Positions 12,023 through 19,351 of a stretch of DNA of 64,000 nucleotides are shown here, one piece after another. Both the position numbers and the translations under genes were made by a program. The stretch comes from Secundilactobacillus silagei JCM 19001. GTDB lineage: Bacteria; Bacillota; Bacilli; Lactobacillales; Lactobacillaceae. Positions within the stretch are counted from its first letter, which is position 1. Every line of letters starts with the position of its first letter. Location: contig NZ_BCMG01000004.1 of the NCBI RefSeq assembly GCF_002217945.1, positions 186,001-250,000 of the forward strand. Reading direction: 5' to 3'. Below the pieces are notes generated by a model. The model did not search any database. It was not told where the DNA came from and saw only the letters and a list, made by a program, of their open reading frames with translations.

Positions 12023-12325
12023 ATGAGTGATGAATCGACTTATTTATGGACAAAAGTAATGGCTGGCAAGACCCGTCTTGGTTTAACGAAAGCTGGCCAA
12101 GATGAGTTAGGCACCATTAAGTTTGCGCACCTACCAAGCGTTGGCGACCAAGTCACTGCTGGCAAAACGTTGATCAGTGTTGAAGCTGAAAAGGCTGTTT
12201 CGGACATTGACAGTCCGGTCAGCGGTGAAGTCGTTGCTGTGAACCCACAGTTAAACAACGATTTTGACAGCTTAAACAGCGAAGAAGAAGCGGATGCTTG
12301 GCTAGTGGATATTAAAAAAGCCTAG
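12023..12325 (+). CDS. GcvH-like lipoyl carrier protein
   Basis: This is a 100-aa protein with the glycine-cleavage H-protein fold: GLTKAGQDELGTI, FAHLPSVGDQV, the lipoyl hairpin VEAEKAVSDIDSPVSGEV and the end WLVDIKK. The lysine expected to carry lipoate is K57. H proteins usually read VESVKA here; VEAEKA is a shift toward E2-type lipoyl domains. It is shorter than classical GcvH (about 125-130 aa), mainly at the N-terminus. No gcvT or gcvP is nearby, so a glycine-cleavage role is not supported. It could be a lipoyl relay protein for LipA/LplA at 4.9-6.7 kb (inference). The ATG follows GAGGTG, 29 bp after rodA. Confidence 0.85.
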   Translation: MSDESTYLWTKVMAGKTRLGLTKAGQDELGTIKFAHLPSVGDQVTAGKTLISVEAEKAVSDIDSPVSGEVVAVNPQLNNDFDSLNSEEEADAWLVDIKKA

Positions 12326-12368
12326 TTGCAGTTTAATTAGTTTTCTGAAAATACCATGACAGTTTACC

Positions 12369-12397
12369 TTGACAGTTCTAATTCTGATGGGTATACT
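12369..12397 (+). promoter_or_regulatory. Promoter of metNIQ T-box transcript
   Basis: TTGACA, 17 bp, TATACT: a near-consensus vegetative promoter directly ahead of the T-box leader. Confidence 0.85.
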
Positions 12398-12403
12398 TTT
12401 GTC

Positions 12404-12688
12404 ATTGATTCAAATTGAATAAACAAACGGCAAAATGAGTAAACATCACGTGAACGCTTAGAGAGTCCCGGTTGCTGAAAAGGGATCGTCACAACGTGTT
12501 GAAGATGGTTTTGCATAATGGAGGTTACGGTGAGTCCAAACAAGCCGTAGCTGGTTAACGGCCACTATCCCGTTGAGTCTTTAGACTCGTTAAGGTTACT
12601 GTTGTGAGACAGTAGCGAATATAAGGTGGTACGCGATAAGCTTCGCCCTTACTTAGATTGATTGATCTAGGTTGGGCGGAGCTTTTTT
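12404..12688 (+). promoter_or_regulatory. T-box leader (methionine) of metNIQ
   Basis: This is a tRNA-sensing riboswitch of about 285 nt. It has a Stem I region (about 12450-12560), the T-box sequence AAGGTGGTACGCG (12623-12635), and a terminator made of AAGCTTCGCCC and GGGCGGAGC followed by six T (ends 12688). The antiterminator bulge reads TGGT, which pairs with an ACCA tRNA end, consistent with the A discriminator of tRNA-Met. An ATG in the 3' side of Stem I is a plausible specifier; I have not proved its register. The T-box lacks one C compared with the usual GGTACCGCG. The downstream genes are a methionine transporter, so uncharged tRNA-Met would switch it on. Confidence 0.9.
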
Positions 12689-12714
12689 ATTTGAACAAAA
12701 GGAGGTTAGCCGCA

Positions 12715-13749
12715 GTGATTGAATTTAAAAACGTAACGAAAACCTTCACGACGAAGGACGGTGATGTAACTGCCGTCTCCGATGTGAATTTAAACATTGA
12801 CGATGGTGAAATCTATGGCATTGTCGGTTATTCCGGTGCTGGGAAGAGTACCTTAACGCGGATGTTAAACGGGCTTGAAACGCCAACTAGCGGTGAGATC
12901 GATATTAACGGTGATCCGATCACGGCGCTGTCCGGACCGGAACTCAGAAAGAAACGACAAAAGATCGGCATGATCTTCCAGCATTTTAATTTGCTTTGGT
13001 CACGGACCGTGATTCAAAACATTATGTTTCCACTGGAAGTTGCCGGTGTTTCACGTTCGGACCGGAAGAAAAAGGCCCAGCATTTAGTTGATCTAGTTGG
13101 GCTGACTGGCCGGGAACATTCGTATCCGTCAGAATTATCGGGTGGTCAAAAACAACGGGTCGGCGTTGCGAGAGCCTTAGCCAACGATCCCGAGATCCTG
13201 ATTTCTGATGAGGCCACCAGTGCTTTGGATCCGCAAACCACGGATGAAGTTTTGGACCTGCTGCTAGAGATCAATAAAAAGATGAATTTAAGTATTGTGC
13301 TGATCACCCATGAAATGCACGCGATTCGCAAAATTTGTGATCACGTGGCGGTAATGGATGATGGAAAAGTTGTTGAACAGGGAACCGTCTTCAACGTCTT
13401 CCGTAACCCCAAGAAGCAGATCACGAAGCGCTTCGTGAGTGAAGAAGTTGATCCAGCCTTGACGGATACCAACAGTATCGTGGAAGATTTGATCAAATCG
13501 TATCCAGATGGGACAATCGTTCAGCTTGTTTTCCACGGTGATCAAGCTAAGCTGCCAATTGTGTCTGAGATGATTCACAAGTTTCCAAAATTGGAAGTCA
13601 GCATCATTGAAGGCAGCATTCATCAGACGCAGGAAGGGTCGATCGGGTCGCTTTATCTCCAGATCAATGGCGATAAAGAGAGTCTCGATGGCGCGCTGGA
13701 TCTGCTGAAGAAGATGCACGTGGAAACGGAGGTGATTCACCATGACTAA
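12715..13749 (+). CDS. metN: Methionine ABC transporter ATP-binding protein
   Basis: This is the ATPase of the D/L-methionine importer (344 aa). The Walker A motif GYSGAGKST is at residues 38-46, followed by the signature [15 protein letters not shown], Walker [14 protein letters not shown] and the switch histidine in LITHEMH. The C-terminal 80 residues form the NIL regulatory domain that binds methionine and inhibits transport. I chose GTG at 12715, because AAAGGAGG lies just upstream and upstream in-frame ATG codons lie inside the T-box terminator. The gene overlaps metI by 8 bp. Confidence 0.95.
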   Translation: MIEFKNVTKTFTTKDGDVTAVSDVNLNIDDGEIYGIVGYSGAGKSTLTRMLNGLETPTSGEIDINGDPITALSGPELRKKRQKIGMIFQHFNLLWSRTVIQNIMFPLEVAGVSRSDRKKKAQHLVDLVGLTGREHSYPSELSGGQKQRVGVARALANDPEILISDEATSALDPQTTDEVLDLLLEINKKMNLSIVLITHEMHAIRKICDHVAVMDDGKVVEQGTVFNVFRNPKKQITKRFVSEEVDPALTDTNSIVEDLIKSYPDGTIVQLVFHGDQAKLPIVSEMIHKFPKLEVSIIEGSIHQTQEGSIGSLYLQINGDKESLDGALDLLKKMHVETEVIHHD

Positions 13750-14425
13750 CGGTTCATACTTTGCCTTTCATACGGTCGATTGGAACAACATGGGTGCCGC
13801 CACTTGGGAGACCATCTGGATGACGGTGGTCTCAATGATTGCCGTTGCCATCTTAGGGGTTTTGTTAGGTTTGCTATTATTTGAAACGACTGGCAGTCAA
13901 AATGTCGGGGTGAAAGTGCTGAACTGGGTCGTTTCCTTCCTGGTTAACGTGTTCCGGTCAGTGCCATTTATCATCTTGATCATGTTGCTGCTGCCTATTA
14001 CCAAGAACCTGGTGGGGACGATTATCGGACCCACCGCGGCGTTGCCATCATTGATCGTTTCCGCCGCGCCGTTTTACGCCCGGATGGTTGAGCTGGCATT
14101 TCACGAAATTGACCGCGGTGTTATTGAAGCCGCTGAATCAATGGGGGCTTCTAGCTGGCAAATCGTCTACAAGGTGTTATTGCCAGAGTCAATGCCAGCG
14201 CTGGTATCAGGCGCGACCGTGACGACCATTTCTTTGATCGGCTATACCGCAATGGCTGGTGCAATCGGTGCCGGTGGTTTAGGGAACTTAGCCTACATCG
14301 ATGGGTTCCAGGCAAGTAACAACACCATCGTGCTGGTGGCAACGGTCATCATCGTGATCGTCGTATTCGCATTTCAATTTATTGGGGATTTCCTGGTTCG
14401 TCGTATTGATAAGCGGACCTTATAA
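13742..14425 (+). CDS. metI: Methionine ABC transporter permease
   Basis: This is the membrane subunit of the methionine importer (227 aa) with five to six hydrophobic helices. The coupling-helix motif contacting MetN is visible as [22 protein letters not shown]. The end RRIDKR is a typical basic cytosolic tail. It overlaps metN by 8 bp and precedes metQ by 38 bp, forming one T-box-controlled operon. The equivalent gene is called metP in Bacillus. Confidence 0.95.
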   Translation: MTNGSYFAFHTVDWNNMGAATWETIWMTVVSMIAVAILGVLLGLLLFETTGSQNVGVKVLNWVVSFLVNVFRSVPFIILIMLLLPITKNLVGTIIGPTAALPSLIVSAAPFYARMVELAFHEIDRGVIEAAESMGASSWQIVYKVLLPESMPALVSGATVTTISLIGYTAMAGAIGAGGLGNLAYIDGFQASNNTIVLVATVIIVIVVFAFQFIGDFLVRRIDKRTL

Positions 14426-14463
14426 AAAATTATTATTCTACATTATTTTGGGAGGAATTATTC

Positions 14464-15297
14464 ATGAAGACTTCGAAACGGATTCTAGGCATTTTAGGGA
14501 TTGCCGCAACGACAATTCTGTTAGCTGCCTGTGGTAATAGTTCAAGTAAACCAAAGACGACCACCATTACGGTTGGTGCGTCAGCTGTACCTCATGCACA
14601 AATCTTAAAGCACGTTAAGCCACAGCTGAAAAAGGAAGGCGTTAACTTAAAGATCAAGGTATTCCAAGACTACGTAATGCCTAACAAAGCTTTGGCTAAC
14701 AAGGAATTGGATGCCAACTACTTCCAACACACCCCATTCTTGAATCAATGGAACAAGTCTAACCATGGGACATTGGTCAGCGCCGGTGGGGTTCACTTGG
14801 AACCTATCTCAGCTTACTCAAAGAAAGTTAAGAACTTGAAGGATGTTAAGGATGGTTCAACCATCTTAGCAAGTTCCAACACCCCTGATTACGGTCGTAT
14901 CTTGACGATCTTGCAGGATGCTGGTTTGATCAAGGTTAAGAAGGGGATCGATATTACCACTGCTAACTTCGGCGATATTGCGTCTAACCCTCGTCACTTG
15001 AAGTTCAAGCACAGTTATGAACCAAAGTTGATGCCAAGTATCTACAAGAACGGTGAAGGTGACGTGGACTTTATTAACGCCAACTACGCTGTTCAATCAG
15101 GTCTTGACCCTCGTAAGGATGCCATTGCGACTGAAAAGTCATCATCACCATACGTCAACATTGTTGCTGTACGGAAGGGTGACCAAAACAAGCCAGCTAT
15201 CAAGAAGTTGATGAAGGCTTTGCAATCAAAGAGCACCCAAAAGTGGATCTACAACAAGTATAAAGGTGCCGTTTTGCCGGCTAAGAGTTACAAATAA
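14464..15297 (+). CDS. metQ: Methionine-binding lipoprotein
   Basis: This is the substrate-binding lipoprotein of the importer (277 aa, NlpA/MetQ family). The signal peptide ends in the lipobox LLAAC, with the lipidated cysteine at residue 23 followed by a Ser-rich linker. The mature domain shows the family landmarks VGASAVPHAQIL, ANYFQHTPFLNQW and NANYAVQSGLDP. The start ATG has GGGAGG upstream. It is the last gene of metNIQ and is followed by a strong terminator. Confidence 0.95.
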   Translation: MKTSKRILGILGIAATTILLAACGNSSSKPKTTTITVGASAVPHAQILKHVKPQLKKEGVNLKIKVFQDYVMPNKALANKELDANYFQHTPFLNQWNKSNHGTLVSAGGVHLEPISAYSKKVKNLKDVKDGSTILASSNTPDYGRILTILQDAGLIKVKKGIDITTANFGDIASNPRHLKFKHSYEPKLMPSIYKNGEGDVDFINANYAVQSGLDPRKDAIATEKSSSPYVNIVAVRKGDQNKPAIKKLMKALQSKSTQKWIYNKYKGAVLPAKSYK

Positions 15298-15339
15298 AGA
15301 TAGAGCGTAAACCAAAACGGGAGCGCCCAGAGTGTAAGT

Positions 15340-15388
15340 AATTAAAAAGGTATGACCTGCGAACTGTGCGGGTCATACCTTTTTAATT
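15340..15388 (+). terminator. Terminator after metQ
   Basis: An 18-bp perfect stem (AATTAAAAAGGTATGACC with GGTCATACCTTTTTAATT) closes a 13-base loop and ends in a T run. The right arm is the start of the repeat array that follows. Confidence 0.88.
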
Positions 15389-15634
15389 GCTTAGACGGCC
15401 GGGTGCTGTTTTGGTGAACGCGTTTCGGCAATGTAGCCTCAAAGAGGGGGAGTTTGCGAAACTGTGCGGGGTCATACCTTTTTAGTTGCTTACATGGCCG
15501 GGCGCTGTTTTGGTGAACGCGTTTCGGCAATGTAGCCTCAAAGAGGGGGAGTTTGCGGAACTGTGCGGGGTCATGCTTTTTAGTTGCTTACATGGTCGGG
15601 CGCTGTTTTGGTGAACGCGTTTCGGCAATGTAGC
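15359..15634. repeat. Three tandem imperfect copies of a 97-99 bp repeat
   Basis: Copies begin at 15359, 15456 and 15555 (third copy truncated near 15634). Each copy carries GCGNAACTGTGCGGG, GGTCAT(AC)CTTTTTA, GTTTTGGTGAACGCG, TTTCGGCAATGTAGC and, in the first two, CTCAAAGAGGGGGAGTTT. The unit begins inside the loop of the metQ terminator, so copies 2 and 3 carry only the right half of that hairpin. The stretch has no supported gene on either strand. After it, up to 15781, comes a short AT-rich promoter region with an 11-bp direct repeat. Confidence 0.9.
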
Positions 15635-15695
15635 AGAAATTGCCAGCTATATTACGATTACTGAGCCGATTTAATCTAAATTTAAACCACTCGTA

Positions 15696-15717
15696 AAACG
15701 GTTATTAAACGGTTATT
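15696..15717 (+). repeat. Perfect 11-bp tandem direct repeat upstream of DUF2785 gene
   Basis: AAACGGTTATT occurs twice back to back, roughly one helical turn apart, just upstream of an extended -10 (TGCTAAAAT, about 15738-15746). It could be a regulator site; nothing else supports this. Confidence 0.5.
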
Positions 15718-15781
15718 TTCGCCACCAGTCTAAACGTGCTAAAATAGTAAGCAATACGATACGAAGAACGGAGTGAGCAAA

Positions 15782-16765
15782 GTGGCAGCTAATGACCAGC
15801 TTGATGAATTACGTGCGCAGTTAGAAGACATTCGTAAACAGGTTAACGCGGGGGCGCTGTTTCAATCACTCGGCAAAAAGCTGGAACCGCTCATTTCATC
15901 GGTTAAGCGGGAGCCCACGATCTCAACGTTGCGGCTGCCGGATGACGATGACGGGATCCGTGCGATATTGCTCCACTTAAACGATCAATTAAGAAGTGAA
16001 TCGCTGACTGGTCTCAGTGATACGGAAGTCCTGCAGTTAGTGCGGCATATTGGCTCACCTGATCCTCATATTCGCGATAAGGGGATCTATTTTCTCTTTA
16101 ATGATCTGATTCAGCAGCACCTCTTGACGGATGAGCAGATGGTGATGATCGTGCGCTATTTGATCAGCGACACGGTACTATTTGCCCACATCTTGGAACC
16201 GGAAAATGACGCCGTTTATCAGCGGGCGTTTGCGGTCTTGCTGCTGTCAGTGATGCTTTACGCGGATCGGGTCGGCTACCACTTCTTAAATCAGGATCTC
16301 GTTAACGAAATCGTGAGTCAGACCGCCCTGTACATGGTCCTTGAAACGGACACCCGGGGGTTTATTAAAACCAATGGCTGGGCGCACGCTTTCACGCATC
16401 TTGGTAACCTACTGGATGAATTGTCGGAACGTGACAGTTTGACGAGGGCGGACAAGCTCTATTTGATGGCGATCTTGATCGGTCGTTATAAGAATCTCAA
16501 AGGGCCCCTGATCTTTGGGGAATCACAGCGGCTGGCCGGTTATCTGGCACGCTTAACTAATAAGAATCAGCTTTACGCGGATTATCTGCTCAAAGAACTG
16601 AAACGTTGGCGGCAAGAATTGGTGGTCGTACAGTCTAAGGAAAGCCAGTCCAACTGGAATCGCATCTATAATCGGGGGCGGCTGATTGAAGCGATGATCA
16701 TTCGTAACGATTTTAGTGATACGATCAAACAGTATCTGGACGCCGTCATCGACTTCTTAGATTGA
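15782..16765 (+). CDS. DUF2785 domain protein
   Basis: This is a cytosolic, mostly helical protein of about 327 aa with no signal peptide. The segment with RGFIKTNGWAHAFTHLGNLLDELS is the recognisable core of the DUF2785 family; the preceding region (SPDPHIRDKGIYFLFNDLI) resembles HEAT-like helices. The function is unknown. I start at GTG 15782, because GGAG lies 8 bp upstream; a GTG at 15773 would add three residues but has a poor site. It is 10 bp upstream of the glycerophosphodiester phosphodiesterase gene, so they are likely one transcript. Confidence 0.75.
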   Translation: MAANDQLDELRAQLEDIRKQVNAGALFQSLGKKLEPLISSVKREPTISTLRLPDDDDGIRAILLHLNDQLRSESLTGLSDTEVLQLVRHIGSPDPHIRDKGIYFLFNDLIQQHLLTDEQMVMIVRYLISDTVLFAHILEPENDAVYQRAFAVLLLSVMLYADRVGYHFLNQDLVNEIVSQTALYMVLETDTRGFIKTNGWAHAFTHLGNLLDELSERDSLTRADKLYLMAILIGRYKNLKGPLIFGESQRLAGYLARLTNKNQLYADYLLKELKRWRQELVVVQSKESQSNWNRIYNRGRLIEAMIIRNDFSDTIKQYLDAVIDFLD

Positions 16766-16775
16766 CACTGAAAGG

Positions 16776-18431
16776 GTGAAACCAATTAATTACTATCGAC
16801 GTTTATTTCAAACAAGTTATCAATTATTAAAGGTCAGAGCGGTCAATCTGGGTTGGCTCATGCTGATGGCAGATTTGATCACGCTGCATATTATGATGCT
16901 CAATCCAGGGCTGGTGTTAATCAAGGTCATCTTGATTCTGGGGTTTATCCTAGGACTGGTGTTCGAATTAAACCTGATCTTAACGGCCTTTACCACTAAT
17001 AAATCAATTCTTAATCAATCTGATCTTTTAATCTTAACGACCTGGCGACGGCTATCCAAGCATTGGCTGGCGTTAACTGGGCTGGTGTTATTGTTAGTTA
17101 TACTCTGGCTGCCCTTTGGTGACGCCGGGTTTGCGGGACCAGTGCTGAATTTGATCCAGTTGCCAATTCAGTGGGTCGACCTGGCAGTCCTGCAGCGGCG
17201 AATCGTCGTGGTGGTGCTTGCCATCATCTACTGCGGGATCTTGTACGGCTTTTTAAGGCTTCTCGGTCGCTTGCGGGTAACGGTCAAGCCGGAGCTCGTA
17301 CCGATCAACGGTTGGCACCGCTTGGTCTGGTTTGTCCGGCCACTGGTCACATTTTGGTTACCGTTAATGATTATCGATCATCTGCTTGTGAGAGTGCTGC
17401 ACGCGTTTAGTTCGCAGCTTTCTACTGGCATGAGCAACTTTGTGAGCCTGGTCTTCTTAGTGGTGCTCGTGAGTCTATCGTTACTGATTCTGAGTGCGTT
17501 TTTGATTGCCATGATCTGGGAGTCGTTAGAACAGCCAGATTTTCGACCGGAGTTTGATGAAAATTACGATCAATTGCACAGCATGGCCTGGTTTCCAACC
17601 GGGCTAGTGTTTGTCTTGGTGATCTTATTTGGGTTTCAAGCCTTTCACTTTGGTGCCGCTATCTCACCCAGTGTGACGATTGCCCATCGTGGCGTGATCG
17701 GCAATAATGGCGTGCCTAATTCAGTAGCGGCGTTGAGACAGACCACCAAGCACCGGCCTAATTTCGTGGAAATTGACGTCCAGGAAACCAGGGACCGCCA
17801 CTTTGTCGTCTCTCACGGCCAAGACGTGGCATTAAAGACAAGTAATGGGACTAAAAAAGTGGACATCCAAAAAATGGACTTTAAAAAATTAGCCCGGCAT
17901 CGCGTTGATGCTGGCGGCAAAACGACTAAACTCGTTAAACTTTCTTCCTATTTAAACGTTGCCAAGCAAAAGCGGCAGCGGCTGATCGTGGAATTGAAGG
18001 TCACACCGCAGGATAGTCCGGACGTGGCCAAGCTGTTTGCGGCGCAATATGGTGACCGCTTGATTGCCGAGCATAACTTCGTCCACACGATGAGTTATCA
18101 AGCGGTGCTGCAGTTAAAGCACTTAAAGCCCAACCTCATCGTGGGCTACATCGTACCATTGAACATGATGTCAATTAAGAATTTACCAGCGGACTTTTAT
18201 TCGCTGCAAGCCATTGGGTTGAACACGACCATGGTTCGGCAGGCCCATTCCATCGGCGCACCAGTCTTTGTCTGGACCCCGGACCGCACGCGCGATATGC
18301 AAATGATGCGAGCTTTGGGCACGGACGGCCAGATCACCAATCAGCTGACGCGACTGCAACGGGTCAACCGGCAACCAGCTAAAGACTTTAACTGGGCGAT
18401 CGTTGAAAACGTGGTAAACCAATTCTGTTAG
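16776..18431 (+). CDS. Membrane-anchored glycerophosphodiester phosphodiesterase
   Basis: This is a 551-aa protein in two parts. Residues 1-300 form a membrane domain with about seven or eight hydrophobic segments. Residues 305-550 form a GDPD domain outside the last helix. Catalytic landmarks are AHRG (first catalytic His-Arg), VEIDVQET (metal Glu and Asp), VVSHGQD (second His) and VELKV (metal Glu). The enzyme class hydrolyses glycerophosphodiesters or polyglycerol phosphate from lipid or lipoteichoic acid turnover; the exact substrate is not readable. The usual PEN triplet after HRG is VPNS here, which is not a metal ligand. The GTG start is weakly supported because the AAAGG site abuts it. 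Confidence 0.88.
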   Translation: MKPINYYRRLFQTSYQLLKVRAVNLGWLMLMADLITLHIMMLNPGLVLIKVILILGFILGLVFELNLILTAFTTNKSILNQSDLLILTTWRRLSKHWLALTGLVLLLVILWLPFGDAGFAGPVLNLIQLPIQWVDLAVLQRRIVVVVLAIIYCGILYGFLRLLGRLRVTVKPELVPINGWHRLVWFVRPLVTFWLPLMIIDHLLVRVLHAFSSQLSTGMSNFVSLVFLVVLVSLSLLILSAFLIAMIWESLEQPDFRPEFDENYDQLHSMAWFPTGLVFVLVILFGFQAFHFGAAISPSVTIAHRGVIGNNGVPNSVAALRQTTKHRPNFVEIDVQETRDRHFVVSHGQDVALKTSNGTKKVDIQKMDFKKLARHRVDAGGKTTKLVKLSSYLNVAKQKRQRLIVELKVTPQDSPDVAKLFAAQYGDRLIAEHNFVHTMSYQAVLQLKHLKPNLIVGYIVPLNMMSIKNLPADFYSLQAIGLNTTMVRQAHSIGAPVFVWTPDRTRDMQMMRALGTDGQITNQLTRLQRVNRQPAKDFNWAIVENVVNQFC

Positions 18432-18466
18432 TTCTTCGTAGTTAGGGGTATGAGGAGCTGATAAGA

Positions 18467-19039
18467 ATGACGACGAGGTGTCCGTGGGCAGAAAAGAGCC
18501 CGCAATTATTGATCTACCACGATTTAGAGTGGGGTGTCCCAGTCTATGACGAGCGTCAGCTGTTTGAAAACTTAGCACTGGAGATCTTCCAGGCCGGTTT
18601 AGCTTGGCAGCTGATTTTAAAGTACCGCACAGCGCTGAAACACGCGTTGTATGATTTTAACCCAGAAGAACTGGCTGCGTTACCACCTGCTAAGGTGCAG
18701 GCCCTGTATCGCAATGACCACATCATTCGCAACCGTCAAAAGATCGATGCGGTGATTGAAAATGCTCGGGTGCTGACTAGTCTTCACGAGCTGGGGTGGT
18801 CGTTTACGGCGGCCTGCTGGCAGTACGTCAACGGCACGCCGCTGGACCATGCATTAAATGAACGGGAGTCCGTTGAGCCCGAGTGGTTTGTGTCCGAATT
18901 GACTCAGACGCTGCGCCATTTAGGATTCAAACGAATTGGGCCAAAGACGTGCTATTCGTTCCTGCAGGCTTCGGGGATGGTGAATGATCATCTAACCACG
19001 TGTTACCGGCATGCGGAAATTAGTACGACAGCTAAATAA
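18467..19039 (+). CDS. tag: DNA-3-methyladenine glycosylase I
   Basis: This base-excision repair enzyme removes 3-methyladenine from alkylated DNA (190 aa). Diagnostic features are RCPWAEKSP at the N-terminus with the zinc cysteine, YHDLEWGVPVYDE, LFENLALEIFQAGLAW, the helix-hairpin-helix-like GFKRIGPKTCYSFLQASGMVNDH, and a final HxxxCxxH zinc set (HLTTCYRH). All zinc ligands are present, so the enzyme should be active. The ATG follows GAGGAGC. It is downstream of the phosphodiesterase gene by 35 bp and closed by a terminator. Confidence 0.94.
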   Translation: MTTRCPWAEKSPQLLIYHDLEWGVPVYDERQLFENLALEIFQAGLAWQLILKYRTALKHALYDFNPEELAALPPAKVQALYRNDHIIRNRQKIDAVIENARVLTSLHELGWSFTAACWQYVNGTPLDHALNERESVEPEWFVSELTQTLRHLGFKRIGPKTCYSFLQASGMVNDHLTTCYRHAEISTTAK

Positions 19040-19044
19040 GCGTT

Positions 19045-19072
19045 AAAAAAAGTGCCCATGAGGCACTTTTTT
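19045..19072 (+). terminator. Terminator after tag
   Basis: AAAAAAGTGCC, loop CATGA, GGCACTTTTTT. Confidence 0.9.
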
Positions 19073-19351
19073 AGTATCTAATAATGATTGTCATAACAAA
19101 ACGCTATGTTTAACGGTGATTTCTTTAGTGATTATATGATGCATGACATTAACGATAATCGCTATTAATTAGCATCTTTGGGGAAAACTTTTCGTAAAAA
19201 ATTTAGGCTACCCCCTTGATTATTTACTTAATAAACACTACCATTCATGGTGTAAATATATTTCAATGATTAGTTAAAAATCTCTAAAGTTTTAATTTTA
19301 AAGGTTTTTTATAAACCAATTACAGGGCACGTAGAGATGGGGGAACTTAGG
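19073..19351. other. AT-rich upstream region of the adhesin gene
   Basis: This gap (just under 300 bp) has no open frame worth calling. A possible promoter is TTGATT (about 19217) with TACCAT 17 bp later, about 100 bp before the start codon, giving a long AT-rich 5' leader. Evidence is weak. Confidence 0.4.

Noticed and set aside
15342-15530. Open frame on the minus strand encoding two repeats of a KRVHQNS-type peptide
   Set aside because: It exists only because the 97-99 bp repeat happens to stay open in that frame over two copies. It has no ribosome-binding site and starts in a terminator arm.
15359-15634. CRISPR array
   Set aside because: Repeats are contiguous, about 98 bp each, without variable spacers, and no cas genes are present.
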